DNA of 64,000 nt from Desulfobacterales bacterium (GTDB taxonomy: Bacteria > Desulfobacterota > Desulfobacteria > Desulfobacterales > JAHEIW01): contig JAQYWI010000003.1 of the NCBI GenBank assembly GCA_030145015.1, forward strand, positions 11,199 through 75,198. The letters are read 5' to 3'. Under the pieces are notes generated by a model. That model was given only the letters and a program-made list of their open reading frames with translations, was not told the origin of the DNA and ran no database searches. This document shows positions 50,001 through 58,395 of this stretch, one piece after another; within the stretch, counting starts at the first letter, position 1, and each line of letters opens with the position of its first letter. Made by a program: the position numbers and the translations under genes.

Positions 50001-50096
50001 GACATAATAACCGGAATCGGCAAGATCCAGGGATGCCTGCATTCCGGCGATACCGCCGCCGACCACCAAGACTGCGCCTGTTCCTGTTTTTGACAT
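47043..50096 (-). CDS. hdrA: HdrA-like heterodisulfide reductase subunit A, selenoprotein (UGA at codon 60)
   Basis: Read from ATG 50096 the protein has 1017 residues if the in-frame TGA at 49917-49919 is read as selenocysteine. The start [20 protein letters not shown] is the FAD site. The TGA lies in [19 protein letters not shown], exactly where HdrA proteins have Cys or Sec. A ferredoxin-like domain follows ([28 protein letters not shown]), then the first flavin half, a second HdrA-like half with [20 protein letters not shown], and a C-terminal two-cluster ferredoxin ([32 protein letters not shown]). HdrA bifurcates or relays electrons between ferredoxin, NAD(P)H or thiols. It starts two bases after hdrB. 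Ordinary gene calling would give a 921-residue truncated form. Confidence 0.92.
49884..49919 (-). promoter_or_regulatory. candidate bacterial SECIS element after the hdrA UGA
   Basis: Minus strand: UGA (49919-49917), 15 bases, CTGGTC (49901-49896), loop GAGGTC (49895-49890), GGCCGG (49889-49884). The six pairs include two or three G-U. The apical loop starts 22 bases behind the UGA and has GGU in it, in the distance range known for bacterial SECIS hairpins read by SelB. Confidence 0.6.
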
Positions 50097-50098
50097 AA

Positions 50099-50974
50099 TT
50101 ACTCCGCGGTTAAGAATGAGGTAATATCGGAAAGGCTGATTTTATTTTTAGAGATACCCAGGGTCTTTTCATCAATGCCCATACTTAAACCCAGCAGTTG
50201 CGGATAAAGAATGGGTGCCAGCGGTTGGCCGTTTTTTGAATCAGCCGCCAAACGCATTTGAACCCCATCGAACTGAAGCTGGGTATAGGGACATGCGGTA
50301 CAGATAAATTGAGCACTCGCTTCCCGGGCACTGCTAATCTTTTTTAGCGCCATATCCATCGCCAGCCGGTCATTGATGCCGGTTAGCGGGGCCCCGCAGC
50401 AGTCTAATTTCCGGGCCCACTCCACACTGGACGCGCCGGTGGCCTCCACCAGTTCGTCAAAGATTTTCGGTGATACGGGATCGTCAAAACCCGTCACCGT
50501 GCTTGGCCGCAAGGCATGGCACCCGTAGCTGACGGCTATCTGCAGTCCGCTGTAAGTTTTTGATATGTTATCTTTTAAACGATCAAGGCCCACATCATGA
50601 TACAGAACCGACAGCAAGTGTTTGACCCGGACCTTATTGTTATATTCCAGATTTTCTTTTGCCAGAAGACGATTGATATCGGCTTTCAAGTCCTGATCTT
50701 GATTTAAAAAATATTCGGCTTTTTTCAGGCTGCCGTAGCAACACTTGCACATCACCAGCATATCAAGGCCGGCGCTTTCGGCCACCGCTAAATTTTTGGC
50801 GGCCGAAAGAACATAGGCGCGATGATCCGTGTTGCGTGCCGGATACCCGCAGCAGCAAAATTGGGTCTTTTCAACCAGTTCAATTCCCAGCCGGGTTAAG
50901 ACCGCTTCAGTGGCATCCGCGTATTGCTCGACGCGCGCCGGAATATTGCAGCCGTGGAATAAGGCGAATTTCAT
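50099..50974 (-). CDS. hdrB: HdrB-like heterodisulfide reductase subunit B
   Basis: 291 residues with both CCG domains. The first: [18 protein letters not shown] and MCKCCYGS. The second: [14 protein letters not shown] and CTACPYTQ. Each set binds the non-cubane [4Fe-4S] cluster of HdrB, the site where disulfides are reduced or, in sulfate reducers, where sulfur-related thiols may react. No membrane part. It lies between the membrane fusion gene (302 bases upstream, the gap filled with a repeat) and hdrA (two bases downstream). Confidence 0.93.
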   Translation of the reverse strand: MKFALFHGCNIPARVEQYADATEAVLTRLGIELVEKTQFCCCGYPARNTDHRAYVLSAAKNLAVAESAGLDMLVMCKCCYGSLKKAEYFLNQDQDLKADINRLLAKENLEYNNKVRVKHLLSVLYHDVGLDRLKDNISKTYSGLQIAVSYGCHALRPSTVTGFDDPVSPKIFDELVEATGASSVEWARKLDCCGAPLTGINDRLAMDMALKKISSAREASAQFICTACPYTQLQFDGVQMRLAADSKNGQPLAPILYPQLLGLSMGIDEKTLGISKNKISLSDITSFLTAE

Positions 50975-51044
50975 AAAGTCTTCCTAACTCTCACAAGTCC
51001 GTATAAAAAGTTTGTATTATCTTCTGTGCTTCTGCCAGTGCATT

Positions 51045-51220
51045 AAATTCGAAATCCGAAACAAATCCCAAATCCGAATGTTTCAATGACCGAAACAATA
51101 TCATTTGATCACATCAATGCCATGAACCCCTTTTCTGTTTTGGTCATTTGAATTTTTGTTATTCGAAATTGTTTCGACCCATTTTTATTAAATCAGGCGC
51201 ATTTCGATATTCGGATTTTT
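51045..51220. repeat. dispersed repeat family D, copy 2, within the hdr locus
   Basis: AAATTCGAAATCCGAAACAA and ATCCCAAATCCGAATG on the left fold back on TTGAATTTTTGTTATTCG and AAATTGTTTCG. The pair AATGACCGAAAC and TTTTGGTCATT matches the central pair of copy 1 (46691-46830). It separates hdrB from the upstream membrane gene, so the two may not be strictly co-transcribed. Confidence 0.65.
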
Positions 51221-51262
51221 GAATAAGCACTCACAAATAACCAATAAATTATAACGAATAAC

Positions 51263-51292
51263 CCTCCATTGAGCGTTAACGCTCAATGGAGG
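51263..51292. terminator. perfect 30-bp palindrome over the stop of the membrane fusion gene
   Basis: CCTCCATTGAGCGTT and its exact complement AACGCTCAATGGAGG stand without loop. The TAA stop of the 51276-53012 gene lies inside. In RNA it would fold into a long hairpin with a small loop, likely a transcription or degradation barrier between this gene and hdrB. Confidence 0.65.
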
Positions 51293-53012
51293 CTACCGCA
51301 GTATTTTTCAAGCGATATAGAACGTCACACACCTCGACTTGCTGGGGGCAGTTTTCCTGGCATTTGTAACAGGTCAGGCAATCCCAGTTCATGCGGGCAC
51401 CGGATGCCATTTCGGTTAATCCCAGGCCCAGGCTGCACATGATTTGATGCGGCAGCAATCCAAGCACCTGTTCGGGGTCATCATAGTTGGCGACCACCGG
51501 GCAGACCGTTGTGCAGGTCTGACAGCTAAAGCAATGGGTATAGGTGCTGTCTTTTATGGGCAGCTGAGATTCTGCGGCTCTCTGAGCATTTAACGGGATA
51601 GGGGTATCCGGCTTCATCAAATGGGTAAATCGACCGGAAACCGCCTGCCGGGCATCTTCAATCGGGTGGGCGTAAATATCCGCCGACAGGGTTTCCTGAA
51701 TGTTTAATCCCCGTGCGAAGGAAAAGGGGGTTAGAACATGGGGCAGCGGCGGTCCGCTTTCCAGCAACGCTTCGCGTACACTGTACCACAATTCCTTTAA
51801 GCGGATTCCGGAAGGGCAGCGCACGGTGCAGCGGTCGCAATTGGTACACAGATAGATGCCTTCCTGGATGGCGCGCGTCTGAGCTTCATTGAGTTTTTTG
51901 CCGGAAGCCAGCTTCTTTAACAGCACCATTTTCTCGGAAGGCAATATGTATTCATTACCGATGGCTTCAAACACCATGGCCGCAGAACAGTTCAAGCTGC
52001 AGCTTCCACAGTGGGTGCAGGCATCCAGTTCCATGATCTGGCGCGTAAGGATGTTGGCCGATAAAGATTTGTCCGGATCCATGACCCGGTTGGTCATCAG
52101 GCTTATGGGGGTGGCAATCAAATGGAACATCTTGCTGAAGGGAAGATACGCCAGCCCGATAAAGCAGGCCAGGATGTGAATATACCACAGCAGTGTGACA
52201 CCGTCTTTTTCGTCCAGCCATAATACCATCGGTTTGATGAGTTTGGCCGTTGCAAAACCGTTAAAGGCCCATTTTGCAGATGCATGACAGTCCATGCAAT
52301 TGCTCTCGTGCACTTCGATGCCGGCCTCGATGAGCTCCTCGTCAAAGGGTGCCTCGACATTGGGTGAAACCGTGCCGTAGTCTCTTGCCCAGACCGCCTC
52401 AAGGGCTTGAATCTCATCGTCATCATCTATGCTGGCAAATTCATCGACCATTCTCATAAATTCGGAGTGCGAGGCGATTTTAAGACCTTCCAGAGCAATT
52501 CCGGACAGCATAATAACCGCCACAATCATGATGGCATAATGATCCATGCCGCCGGTTCGAAGCCGCTGCGGCTTTGATAGGTAACGGCGAATTGCCGCCA
52601 GGATCACACCGGCCAGCACCATGGCACCGAAAAAATCCCTCAGAAAGAAAAACGGATTCAGCGTCGAATAGTACTCGCTAAATAACGCTTCGGATACCAC
52701 GCTTTCCAGGGCATGCATCAGCAGCAGCAGCATAAACCCGTAGAATATCAACATGTGCGCCAGCCAGCGGACGAAGCTTTCTTTGAAAATACGGCGTTGA
52801 AATAAAAAATCCAGCACGAAAGCTTCAAGCAGCAGGAATATTTTAAAGCTGAAAATTACCTGTATAAAACCTTTGGCGGCCGACAGCACCCGTTGAGTCG
52901 TCGTGGTCGTTTTTCCTAATATGCCGATATTTCTGGTAAACCAGGTTGAAATCTTATAGATTAAACCAAGGGAAAAAACAGTGAGAGAAGTGTAGAAGAG
53001 ATAATCGAACAT
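51276..53012 (-). CDS. membrane fusion protein: HdrE/NarI-like cytochrome b, one haem c site and four HdrC-type clusters
   Basis: 578 residues. Six hydrophobic segments: near residues 5-21, 48-70, 82-104, 125-142, 158-178 and 272-300, with several His as possible haem b ligands (AHMLIFYG, LMHALES, YIHILACF). Between segments five and six is a 90-residue loop with C239-M-D-C242-H243, a haem c site; that loop should face the periplasm if the C-terminus is cytoplasmic. After segment six come four Cys quartets: 332/335/338/342, 389/392/395/399, 494/497/500/504 and 545/548/551/555, that is two HdrC-like ferredoxin modules. It would link periplasmic cytochromes or quinones to HdrBA. Confidence 0.85.
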   Translation of the reverse strand: MFDYLFYTSLTVFSLGLIYKISTWFTRNIGILGKTTTTTQRVLSAAKGFIQVIFSFKIFLLLEAFVLDFLFQRRIFKESFVRWLAHMLIFYGFMLLLLMHALESVVSEALFSEYYSTLNPFFFLRDFFGAMVLAGVILAAIRRYLSKPQRLRTGGMDHYAIMIVAVIMLSGIALEGLKIASHSEFMRMVDEFASIDDDDEIQALEAVWARDYGTVSPNVEAPFDEELIEAGIEVHESNCMDCHASAKWAFNGFATAKLIKPMVLWLDEKDGVTLLWYIHILACFIGLAYLPFSKMFHLIATPISLMTNRVMDPDKSLSANILTRQIMELDACTHCGSCSLNCSAAMVFEAIGNEYILPSEKMVLLKKLASGKKLNEAQTRAIQEGIYLCTNCDRCTVRCPSGIRLKELWYSVREALLESGPPLPHVLTPFSFARGLNIQETLSADIYAHPIEDARQAVSGRFTHLMKPDTPIPLNAQRAAESQLPIKDSTYTHCFSCQTCTTVCPVVANYDDPEQVLGLLPHQIMCSLGLGLTEMASGARMNWDCLTCYKCQENCPQQVEVCDVLYRLKNTAVASIER

Positions 53013-53147
53013 TATTAAATGTGTTTAAATAACCTTTAGTTTTTATCTGATCGGAATATAAAATCACCTGGGCGCGAAATCGGGCGGCGGCGGTTTCACC
53101 TGCAGGCATTTTGTGGGTCAAACAGGTTAATTCCCGGAAAATAGCAA

Positions 53148-53591
53148 TTAATTTCTTTTTATTGCTGAAGAATATTTCAGCTGCGTGCCGGATTCCAGCG
53201 GGACGCCTTTTTCGAGTTTGGCAATATCGTCTTTGACCGTTTCAATTTCGCTTTCGACAGCTTCCAGGGCCTTGCGATGCTCGGCGATCTTTTTTTGTTC
53301 AATGGTCTGCCGCGATTCCAGCTGTTTTAGCCGGTCCCGCAACATTCTGACCTTTTCTCCCCGGAGGGTATCATTGATTCGGTCCATCAGGTGACTGTGC
53401 TTACCTTCCGGATCGGTGATAAAATACCAGGTTTTGGTTTGATAACTGTACCAGGCTTCTCCGGATACGTGCTTGCCCTTTAATCGAACACCGGCTTTCC
53501 AGACCCTAAAGTCACCTTCCTCTGTTGGAAGTCCTTGGATGCGCGCCTGTCTGCGGCGCCCGTCTTCACATTGAACCATTTGTTTTTCCAT
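53148..53591 (-). CDS. protein with C-terminal coiled coil, unknown function
   Basis: 147 residues from the ATG at 53591, with GGAG eight bases ahead; an upstream start at 53624 has no ribosome site. The N-terminal half is a small strand-rich domain (RVWKAGVRLKGKHVSGEAWY, KTWYFITDPEGKHSHL). The C-terminal half is a coiled coil (RLKQLESRQTIEQKKIAEHR ... EIETVKDDIAKLEKG). No family was recognised. It lies upstream of the hdr locus, 135 bases before the membrane fusion gene, on the same strand. Confidence 0.65.
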   Translation of the reverse strand: MEKQMVQCEDGRRRQARIQGLPTEEGDFRVWKAGVRLKGKHVSGEAWYSYQTKTWYFITDPEGKHSHLMDRINDTLRGEKVRMLRDRLKQLESRQTIEQKKIAEHRKALEAVESEIETVKDDIAKLEKGVPLESGTQLKYSSAIKRN

Positions 53592-53678
53592 ATTCGTTCT
53601 CCAGCAAATTCGGCACAGAGCCAATTATTTTATACCGCTTTCCATCATAATGTACCGATATTACGGAATTGCGGCATA

Positions 53679-53729
53679 AGAGGTTGTAGAAAAAAACGTT
53701 CAATACCGGAACGTTTTTTAACAACCTCT
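53679..53729. terminator. bidirectional terminator hairpin
   Basis: AGAGGTTGT and AAAAAACGTTC on the left pair with GAACGTTTTTT and ACAACCTCT on the right (53679-53729), loop AATACCG. T-runs lie in the stem. It separates the hdr region from the DUF1641-SQR operon; both are on the minus strand. Confidence 0.65.
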
Positions 53730-53900
53730 ACATATGCGTTTTATGGCAGAACTTTTCGGAAAAGGCAATAGGTCGCAGTCATTTTGGGAAATTTAAGCGC
53801 TGATAGGATAACCTGAAACGCTGCCGATAAAAACAATCGCTTTTAATCGGTTTGGGTCAACGTCTGGGGCGTGTGCGGATAAGGACAATAGGGGCAATAG

Positions 53901-53931
53901 AAAGGGTGCCGGTTTCTAAGCGGCACCCTTT
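53901..53931 (-). terminator. stem-loop after the DUF1641 gene
   Basis: AAAGGGTGCCG (53901-53911) and CGGCACCCTTT (53921-53931) form an 11-bp perfect stem with a nine-base loop, 15 bases after the DUF1641 stop on the minus strand. No clear U-run. The remaining gap 53732-53900 shows nothing recognisable. Confidence 0.65.
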
Positions 53932-53945
53932 GCTGATCTTCGTTT

Positions 53946-54638
53946 TTAGGCGATCGGTTCTGGTACTTCAGCCGCAGCGCTGCCTCCGCCATTTTTCAGA
54001 CCACCCATGGCTTTGGTCAATTCCATCAACACGCCCAACCCCTTGCGGGCCTCTTTACTGGATAATGCGCCCAGCATTCCAAAGGGGCCTACGGGTTTGG
54101 CCTTATCCAGATCCACTTTTGACGGCAGTTCGGCCATCTTTTGGAGGAAGGCGGTCGCCTGAGGATCGCTGAGTTTTTGGGCCAATCCCAGCAGAGCCAC
54201 CAGGCCGTCACCGATCTGGTCGACATCCTCGGCGCTGTATGCCGCTGCGATTTTGGCCCGCACATCCAGGGTCGATTGAATAATTCGCAGGACCCCTTTT
54301 TGCTCGAGGTCATCCAGATAGTTGATCAGCTGTGGTACCGATGATTTGAGCAGGGGCTCGATGGTGAGCACAAAGTCCACAATGTTTTCCAGCTGTTCAA
54401 GGCAAAACTGCAGGTGCTTTACGCTGTGTAAAGAGCGCTTCATCAGCGCCAGCAGGTCTTCCAGTTGAAAGCCGGACTCCACATCTTCCAGCTCCCGGAT
54501 CAGCAGCCGAAATGCCTGACCGCTCAAGGGAATTAAATCTTCTTTGAGTTCATTGAGGCCTTTGGCCGATGCGGACATCGGCGCCAGCTGAGCCTCGATG
54601 CGATCGAGTCGCTCAAGAATTTGTTCTTCGGTTGTCAT
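53946..54638 (-). CDS. DUF1641 family protein
   Basis: 230 residues, almost all helix. It begins MTTEEQILERLDRIEAQL, then LLALMKRSLHSVKHLQFCLE, and carries the DUF1641 core GVLRIIQSTLDVRAKIAAAY with DVDQIGDGLVALLGLAQKLS and GMLGALSSKEARKGLGVLME. DUF1641 proteins usually go with SQR-like or formate-dehydrogenase-like redox proteins; a scaffold or membrane-association role is inferred. It starts ten bases after the SQR-like gene, so both are one operon. Confidence 0.88.
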   Translation of the reverse strand: MTTEEQILERLDRIEAQLAPMSASAKGLNELKEDLIPLSGQAFRLLIRELEDVESGFQLEDLLALMKRSLHSVKHLQFCLEQLENIVDFVLTIEPLLKSSVPQLINYLDDLEQKGVLRIIQSTLDVRAKIAAAYSAEDVDQIGDGLVALLGLAQKLSDPQATAFLQKMAELPSKVDLDKAKPVGPFGMLGALSSKEARKGLGVLMELTKAMGGLKNGGGSAAAEVPEPIA

Positions 54639-54648
54639 GGCGCCCTCC

Positions 54649-55890
54649 TTATGCTTGTGTCAGGACGTGGCGCATTTTTCCGGCCATCGTCATTTGTTGT
54701 TCCAGGGGCAATTCCACACCCTTGAGCATCATGTTAAAGTAAACCCACTTGAACATCATTTTGCCCCAGTAATTCATATAGCTGTCGCCGAGCAGGTTGA
54801 AGGGACCGAGACCCGGAAAGGGAAATTTGCCGGGCAGCGGTTCATATTCATAGTTAAAATCAATCAAAAATGCTTTTTCATAACCCGAGCAGATGAAGCA
54901 GGTCGCATGACCGTCAAAGGTCCCATGCGGTTCCTGACCGTCGATTTCCCGTATTAAATTTTCGACAACCGTTTCGGATTCATAGTGGGCTACCGCACCG
55001 GCCTTGGAAGCCGGTACGTTGGTGGCATCACCGACAACGAAAATATGGTCGGCATTTTTGGCTTTGAGAGTGAAATGGTCGGTTTCAACGAATCGCAGGG
55101 GATCCTCAAGGCCGCTGCCTTCCAGGAATTTGGCACCGAAATTGGGCGGAATCGACACCAGCAAATCATAGTCGACTTTGTCGCCCTTGTGCGATTCAAT
55201 CGTTTTTTCATCTGCATTGACCTGGGCGATATCAAAATTCGGGGTGACTTTAATGTTCTTCTGAATGGCAATGTCGCCCAGGATGCTGGAGGCAATCGGC
55301 TTTGAAAATGCACCGGCCATGGGTGTGACCAGTTCAACTTCTACGTTATCGCGGGCACCTTTTTCACCAAAAAACCAGTCGGCCATAAAGACGAACTCAA
55401 TGGGAGCCACCGGGCATTTGTAGGGCAATTCGGCGATGTTGAGCACCACCCGGCCTTTATCGAAGTATTTCATCTTTTCGCGCAGGGCCAGGGCACCCTC
55501 CAGGGTGTAAAAATCATGAATATTTTTATGCCAGTCATCCATCATGCCTTCGACTTCTTCAGGCGCGATGTCGCAGCCGGTGGCGATAACGAGCCAATCA
55601 TAGCTGTAGGACCCTTTTTTTGCTTTAACTTCGCGTTTATCCATGTCGAGTCCGACGACCTCATCCAGAACAAAATCGACGCCCTCGGGGATAAACTCCC
55701 GCTTGGGTTTTTGGCAATCTGCTGCGGAATAGACACCGAATGGAATAAACAGCCATCCAGGCTGGTAGTGGTGGATTTCATCATTGTCGATGATCGTAAT
55801 CTGCCACTCTTTGGGGTTTAATTTTCTGCGCAATTGGCTGGCCACCATGGTTCCGCCAGCTCCTGATCCTAAAATGACAATTTTTTTCAT
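54649..55890 (-). CDS. sulfide:quinone oxidoreductase-like flavoprotein
   Basis: 413 residues. The FAD site is IVILGSGAGGTMVASQLRRK; the mid region has VIATGCDIAPEEV and IAELPYKCPVAPIEF, whose Cys is one expected catalytic Cys; the second FAD block is HIFVVGDATNVPASKAGAVA; and GHATCFICSGYEKA bears further Cys. The C-terminal amphipathic part (GKMMFKWVYFNMMLKG) can dip into the membrane. SQR passes electrons from sulfide or polysulfide to quinone; related branches act on other thiols. GAGGAGG precedes the ATG. The DUF1641 gene follows. Confidence 0.88.
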   Translation of the reverse strand: MKKIVILGSGAGGTMVASQLRRKLNPKEWQITIIDNDEIHHYQPGWLFIPFGVYSAADCQKPKREFIPEGVDFVLDEVVGLDMDKREVKAKKGSYSYDWLVIATGCDIAPEEVEGMMDDWHKNIHDFYTLEGALALREKMKYFDKGRVVLNIAELPYKCPVAPIEFVFMADWFFGEKGARDNVEVELVTPMAGAFSKPIASSILGDIAIQKNIKVTPNFDIAQVNADEKTIESHKGDKVDYDLLVSIPPNFGAKFLEGSGLEDPLRFVETDHFTLKAKNADHIFVVGDATNVPASKAGAVAHYESETVVENLIREIDGQEPHGTFDGHATCFICSGYEKAFLIDFNYEYEPLPGKFPFPGLGPFNLLGDSYMNYWGKMMFKWVYFNMMLKGVELPLEQQMTMAGKMRHVLTQA

Positions 55891-56089
55891 GGCATCCTCC
55901 TCTAAAGTTTGGAATGTTGGGAAAATGGAAAAATGGGAAAATGGGTTTTTGTATCCTGGAATGTTGGGTTAATACAAAAATTCGTCTCAGACCGTTGATT
56001 AAAAATCAATAATATCCTTTCCGAGTGTGGAGTAGGTTTATTGCATTAATAAGGTCCTGCGTTTTCGGCAGGGGTCAGTCATTTCGGTT

Positions 56090-56509
56090 TTACGCTTTTT
56101 CAGCGTAATCTCCGTTTATCAGATCAGAGATGGTGGTGGCGTCCAACTTGTCATACAGGACCTCGGTGGCGTCCCGCCAGGCCAGGCGAACCTGGCAATC
56201 GTCAGACATGGGGCATTTGTTGGGAAAACTGACACATTCGACCAGGTCGGTCTGACCTTCAAATAATCGCACCACCTGCCCCAGGGAGATATTTTCCGGA
56301 TTTTCAGCAAGCAGATGTCCCCCCTTGGGGCCGCGCACGCTGGTTACTAGATTCGCCTGCTTCAGGGGTCGGATAAGCTGCTCAAGGTATTTAACCGAAA
56401 TATCCTGGCGCTTGGATATCTCGCCGATTTGGACCGGGCCCTGGTCTTTATGGCGGGCCAGATCGACTAAAATTCTGGCCCCATATCGGCTTCTTGTAGA
56501 TAATTTCAT
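56090..56509 (-). CDS. Rrf2-family transcriptional regulator (IscR/CymR-like)
   Basis: 139 residues with a winged helix (LSTRSRYGARILVDLARHKD, ISVKYLEQLIRPLKQANLV, wing RGPKGGHLLA) and a Cys set CVSFPNKCPMSDDC near residues 93-106, which fits an Fe-S-binding IscR-type regulator. It lies between the SQR operon (downstream, same strand, about 200 bases away) and cysE-cysK (divergent side), so control of sulfur or cysteine metabolism is a fair guess. A TTGACA box lies 76 bases upstream. Confidence 0.92.
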   Translation of the reverse strand: MKLSTRSRYGARILVDLARHKDQGPVQIGEISKRQDISVKYLEQLIRPLKQANLVTSVRGPKGGHLLAENPENISLGQVVRLFEGQTDLVECVSFPNKCPMSDDCQVRLAWRDATEVLYDKLDATTISDLINGDYAEKA

Positions 56510-56561
56510 GTAACCCCTGCCCTGAATTTCCAGAGTTTTGCAATCTATATAGTTTTAGTAT

Positions 56562-56590
56562 GAATTAACCGCAAAATTTATCTTTGTCAA
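56562..56590 (-). promoter_or_regulatory. candidate promoter of the Rrf2-type regulator
   Basis: Minus strand: TTGACA (56585-56590), 17 bases, TAATTC (56562-56567). Just downstream is ATACTAAAACTATATAG (56544-56560 region), an imperfect dyad that could be an autoregulatory site. The rest of the gap 56591-56868 has no gene or repeat that I can see. Confidence 0.4.
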
Positions 56591-56868
56591 GCAAAAAAAA
56601 GGGAACATTTTTAGAATAAAATTAGAGCCGATGAAGGTAATTTTGTATCCCGGCAAACAATATTTAACTGAGGCGCCGCCGGCTGCAACAACCTTCGATG
56701 CGGCATTGATGATCGCTGCATTGACATGGCAAGGATCAGTTTTATTATTAGGTTATTAAACGAAGTACGTAAATTGCAGGATTGCATATTTTTCCGGATA
56801 ATTAATTTAGAATTTTTTTGATAATAAACATTTCTTTAATCTTTGTGAATCTGTGAAAGGAGGCAATT

Positions 56869-57159
56869 ATGGATGTAAAAGATTATTGTCGATCCATTGA
56901 GGTCGAACTGAAGGACTGGAAGACGAAAATGTATGACATGGTCCGCAAAGTCGACAAACTCAGAGGCGCCGATCAGGATAAGCTCACAGCCCAGGTTGAC
57001 GGCTTGCATAAACATATCGAAGACATCGAGCGTATTGTCAGTACCCTCCAGACCGAGTGCCCGGCAGATTTCGGTCCCCAGAAACAAGAAATCGATGCAT
57101 CTCAGACCGAGATCAAGAAACAATATGAAGATGCAATGGCGGCTGTCTTGCAGTTTTAA
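56869..57159 (+). CDS. small coiled-coil protein of unknown function
   Basis: 96 residues behind GAAAGGAGG. The sequence is helix-forming and charged throughout (EVELKDWKTKMYDMVRKVDK, QVDGLHKHIEDIERIVSTLQ, DASQTEIKKQYEDAMAAVLQ), probably a helical hairpin. Two Cys (positions about 6 and 63). No family was recognised. It is the first plus-strand gene before cysE, with a 137-base gap. Confidence 0.7.
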   Translation: MDVKDYCRSIEVELKDWKTKMYDMVRKVDKLRGADQDKLTAQVDGLHKHIEDIERIVSTLQTECPADFGPQKQEIDASQTEIKKQYEDAMAAVLQF

Positions 57160-57296
57160 ATCCGGTCCGGTGATTATTGCCTTTGCCTTATTTTTGCAAA
57201 GCGATTTAACAATGAAAAGCAGAGCGCCTAAAACCGTTTTGCTTTTTTGTTAGCATCCAAATTTAATCATTTGAACAAACAAGAGGTGAGCCCAAG

Positions 57297-58283
57297 GTGG
57301 AACGAAAGAAACAAGATAGGTGCAAAATAGATTTCCAGGATCTGAGCTCGATCAAAGCCCGTTTACCCGAGATTGCTGAAGACATTATTAAGAGCTGTAG
57401 CGATCAGGAGTGCTACACGCACATTGATTATGAGCCGATTCCATCCAAAGAAAGCGTCATTGATATCATTGAACGTCTCAGAGAGATTCTTTTCCCGGGG
57501 TATTTCAGCCGCGGCAAAATTGATCCTGTGAATCTAAAATACGCCGTGGGTCAGTCTGCGGTCGCCCTGTTTGATATGCTTTCCGAACAGATCTGTCACA
57601 GTATCCGGCATGACTGTTTACGATATGATCAACCCTGCAGCGAGTGTGATGAACAGGGATATCAACTGGCCCTGCAGTTTTTAGAAGCAATTCCTGCCCT
57701 TCGAAAAGCGCTGGCGGCCGACGTACGTGCAACCTATCATGGTGACCCGGCTGCCAAGAGCTATGATGAGGTTATTTTCAGCTACCCCGGGATATTGGCC
57801 ATCAGCGTGTATCGGATTGCCCATCAACTGGTTAATTTAGGGGTGCCGCTGTTGCCCCGCATTATGACCGAATATGCGCATTGTATTACCGGTATCGACA
57901 TTCATCCGGCCGCAAAAATCGGAAGAAGCTTTGTGATTGATCATGGAACCGGTGTGGTCATTGGCGAAACCACCGAAATTGGGGGCAATGTCCGAATCTA
58001 TCAAGGGGTAACCCTGGGCGCCCTATCTATTCCCAAAGGTGCCAGTGACGAATTCAGAGGCCAGAAACGTCATCCCACCATTGAGGATGATGTCATCATA
58101 TATTCCGGAGCGACGATTCTAGGGGGTGAAACCGTTATCGGGGCACGCTCGGTCATAGGCGGCAATGTATGGCTGACCGATTCGGTGCCGCCTGATACCA
58201 CCGTTGTTATCGAGACACCGCGATTGATCTATAAATCGAAAAAGCAAAAGCAGCTCAGGCAGAAGCTCAAGGCAGCCCGCTAG
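57297..58283 (+). CDS. cysE: serine O-acetyltransferase (EpsC/CysE type)
   Basis: 328 residues from GTG with AGAGGTGAG ahead. Residues 1-170 are the longer helical N-terminal part of the EpsC type (with [14 protein letters not shown]). The C-terminal half is a left-handed beta-helix: [50 protein letters not shown] and [18 protein letters not shown]; the catalytic His is in VIDHGTG. It makes O-acetylserine for cysteine synthesis. cysK follows 112 bases later. Confidence 0.93.
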   Translation: MERKKQDRCKIDFQDLSSIKARLPEIAEDIIKSCSDQECYTHIDYEPIPSKESVIDIIERLREILFPGYFSRGKIDPVNLKYAVGQSAVALFDMLSEQICHSIRHDCLRYDQPCSECDEQGYQLALQFLEAIPALRKALAADVRATYHGDPAAKSYDEVIFSYPGILAISVYRIAHQLVNLGVPLLPRIMTEYAHCITGIDIHPAAKIGRSFVIDHGTGVVIGETTEIGGNVRIYQGVTLGALSIPKGASDEFRGQKRHPTIEDDVIIYSGATILGGETVIGARSVIGGNVWLTDSVPPDTTVVIETPRLIYKSKKQKQLRQKLKAAR

Positions 58284-58395
58284 AATGAAGTTAATGATTA
58301 TTTGTTATTCGCTTTTCATCAACTCTTTTTTTCCCCATTAACTAATAACCAATAAGGAATAACTAAAAAGCGCAGCTTTTTACAGGAGGCCAGCC

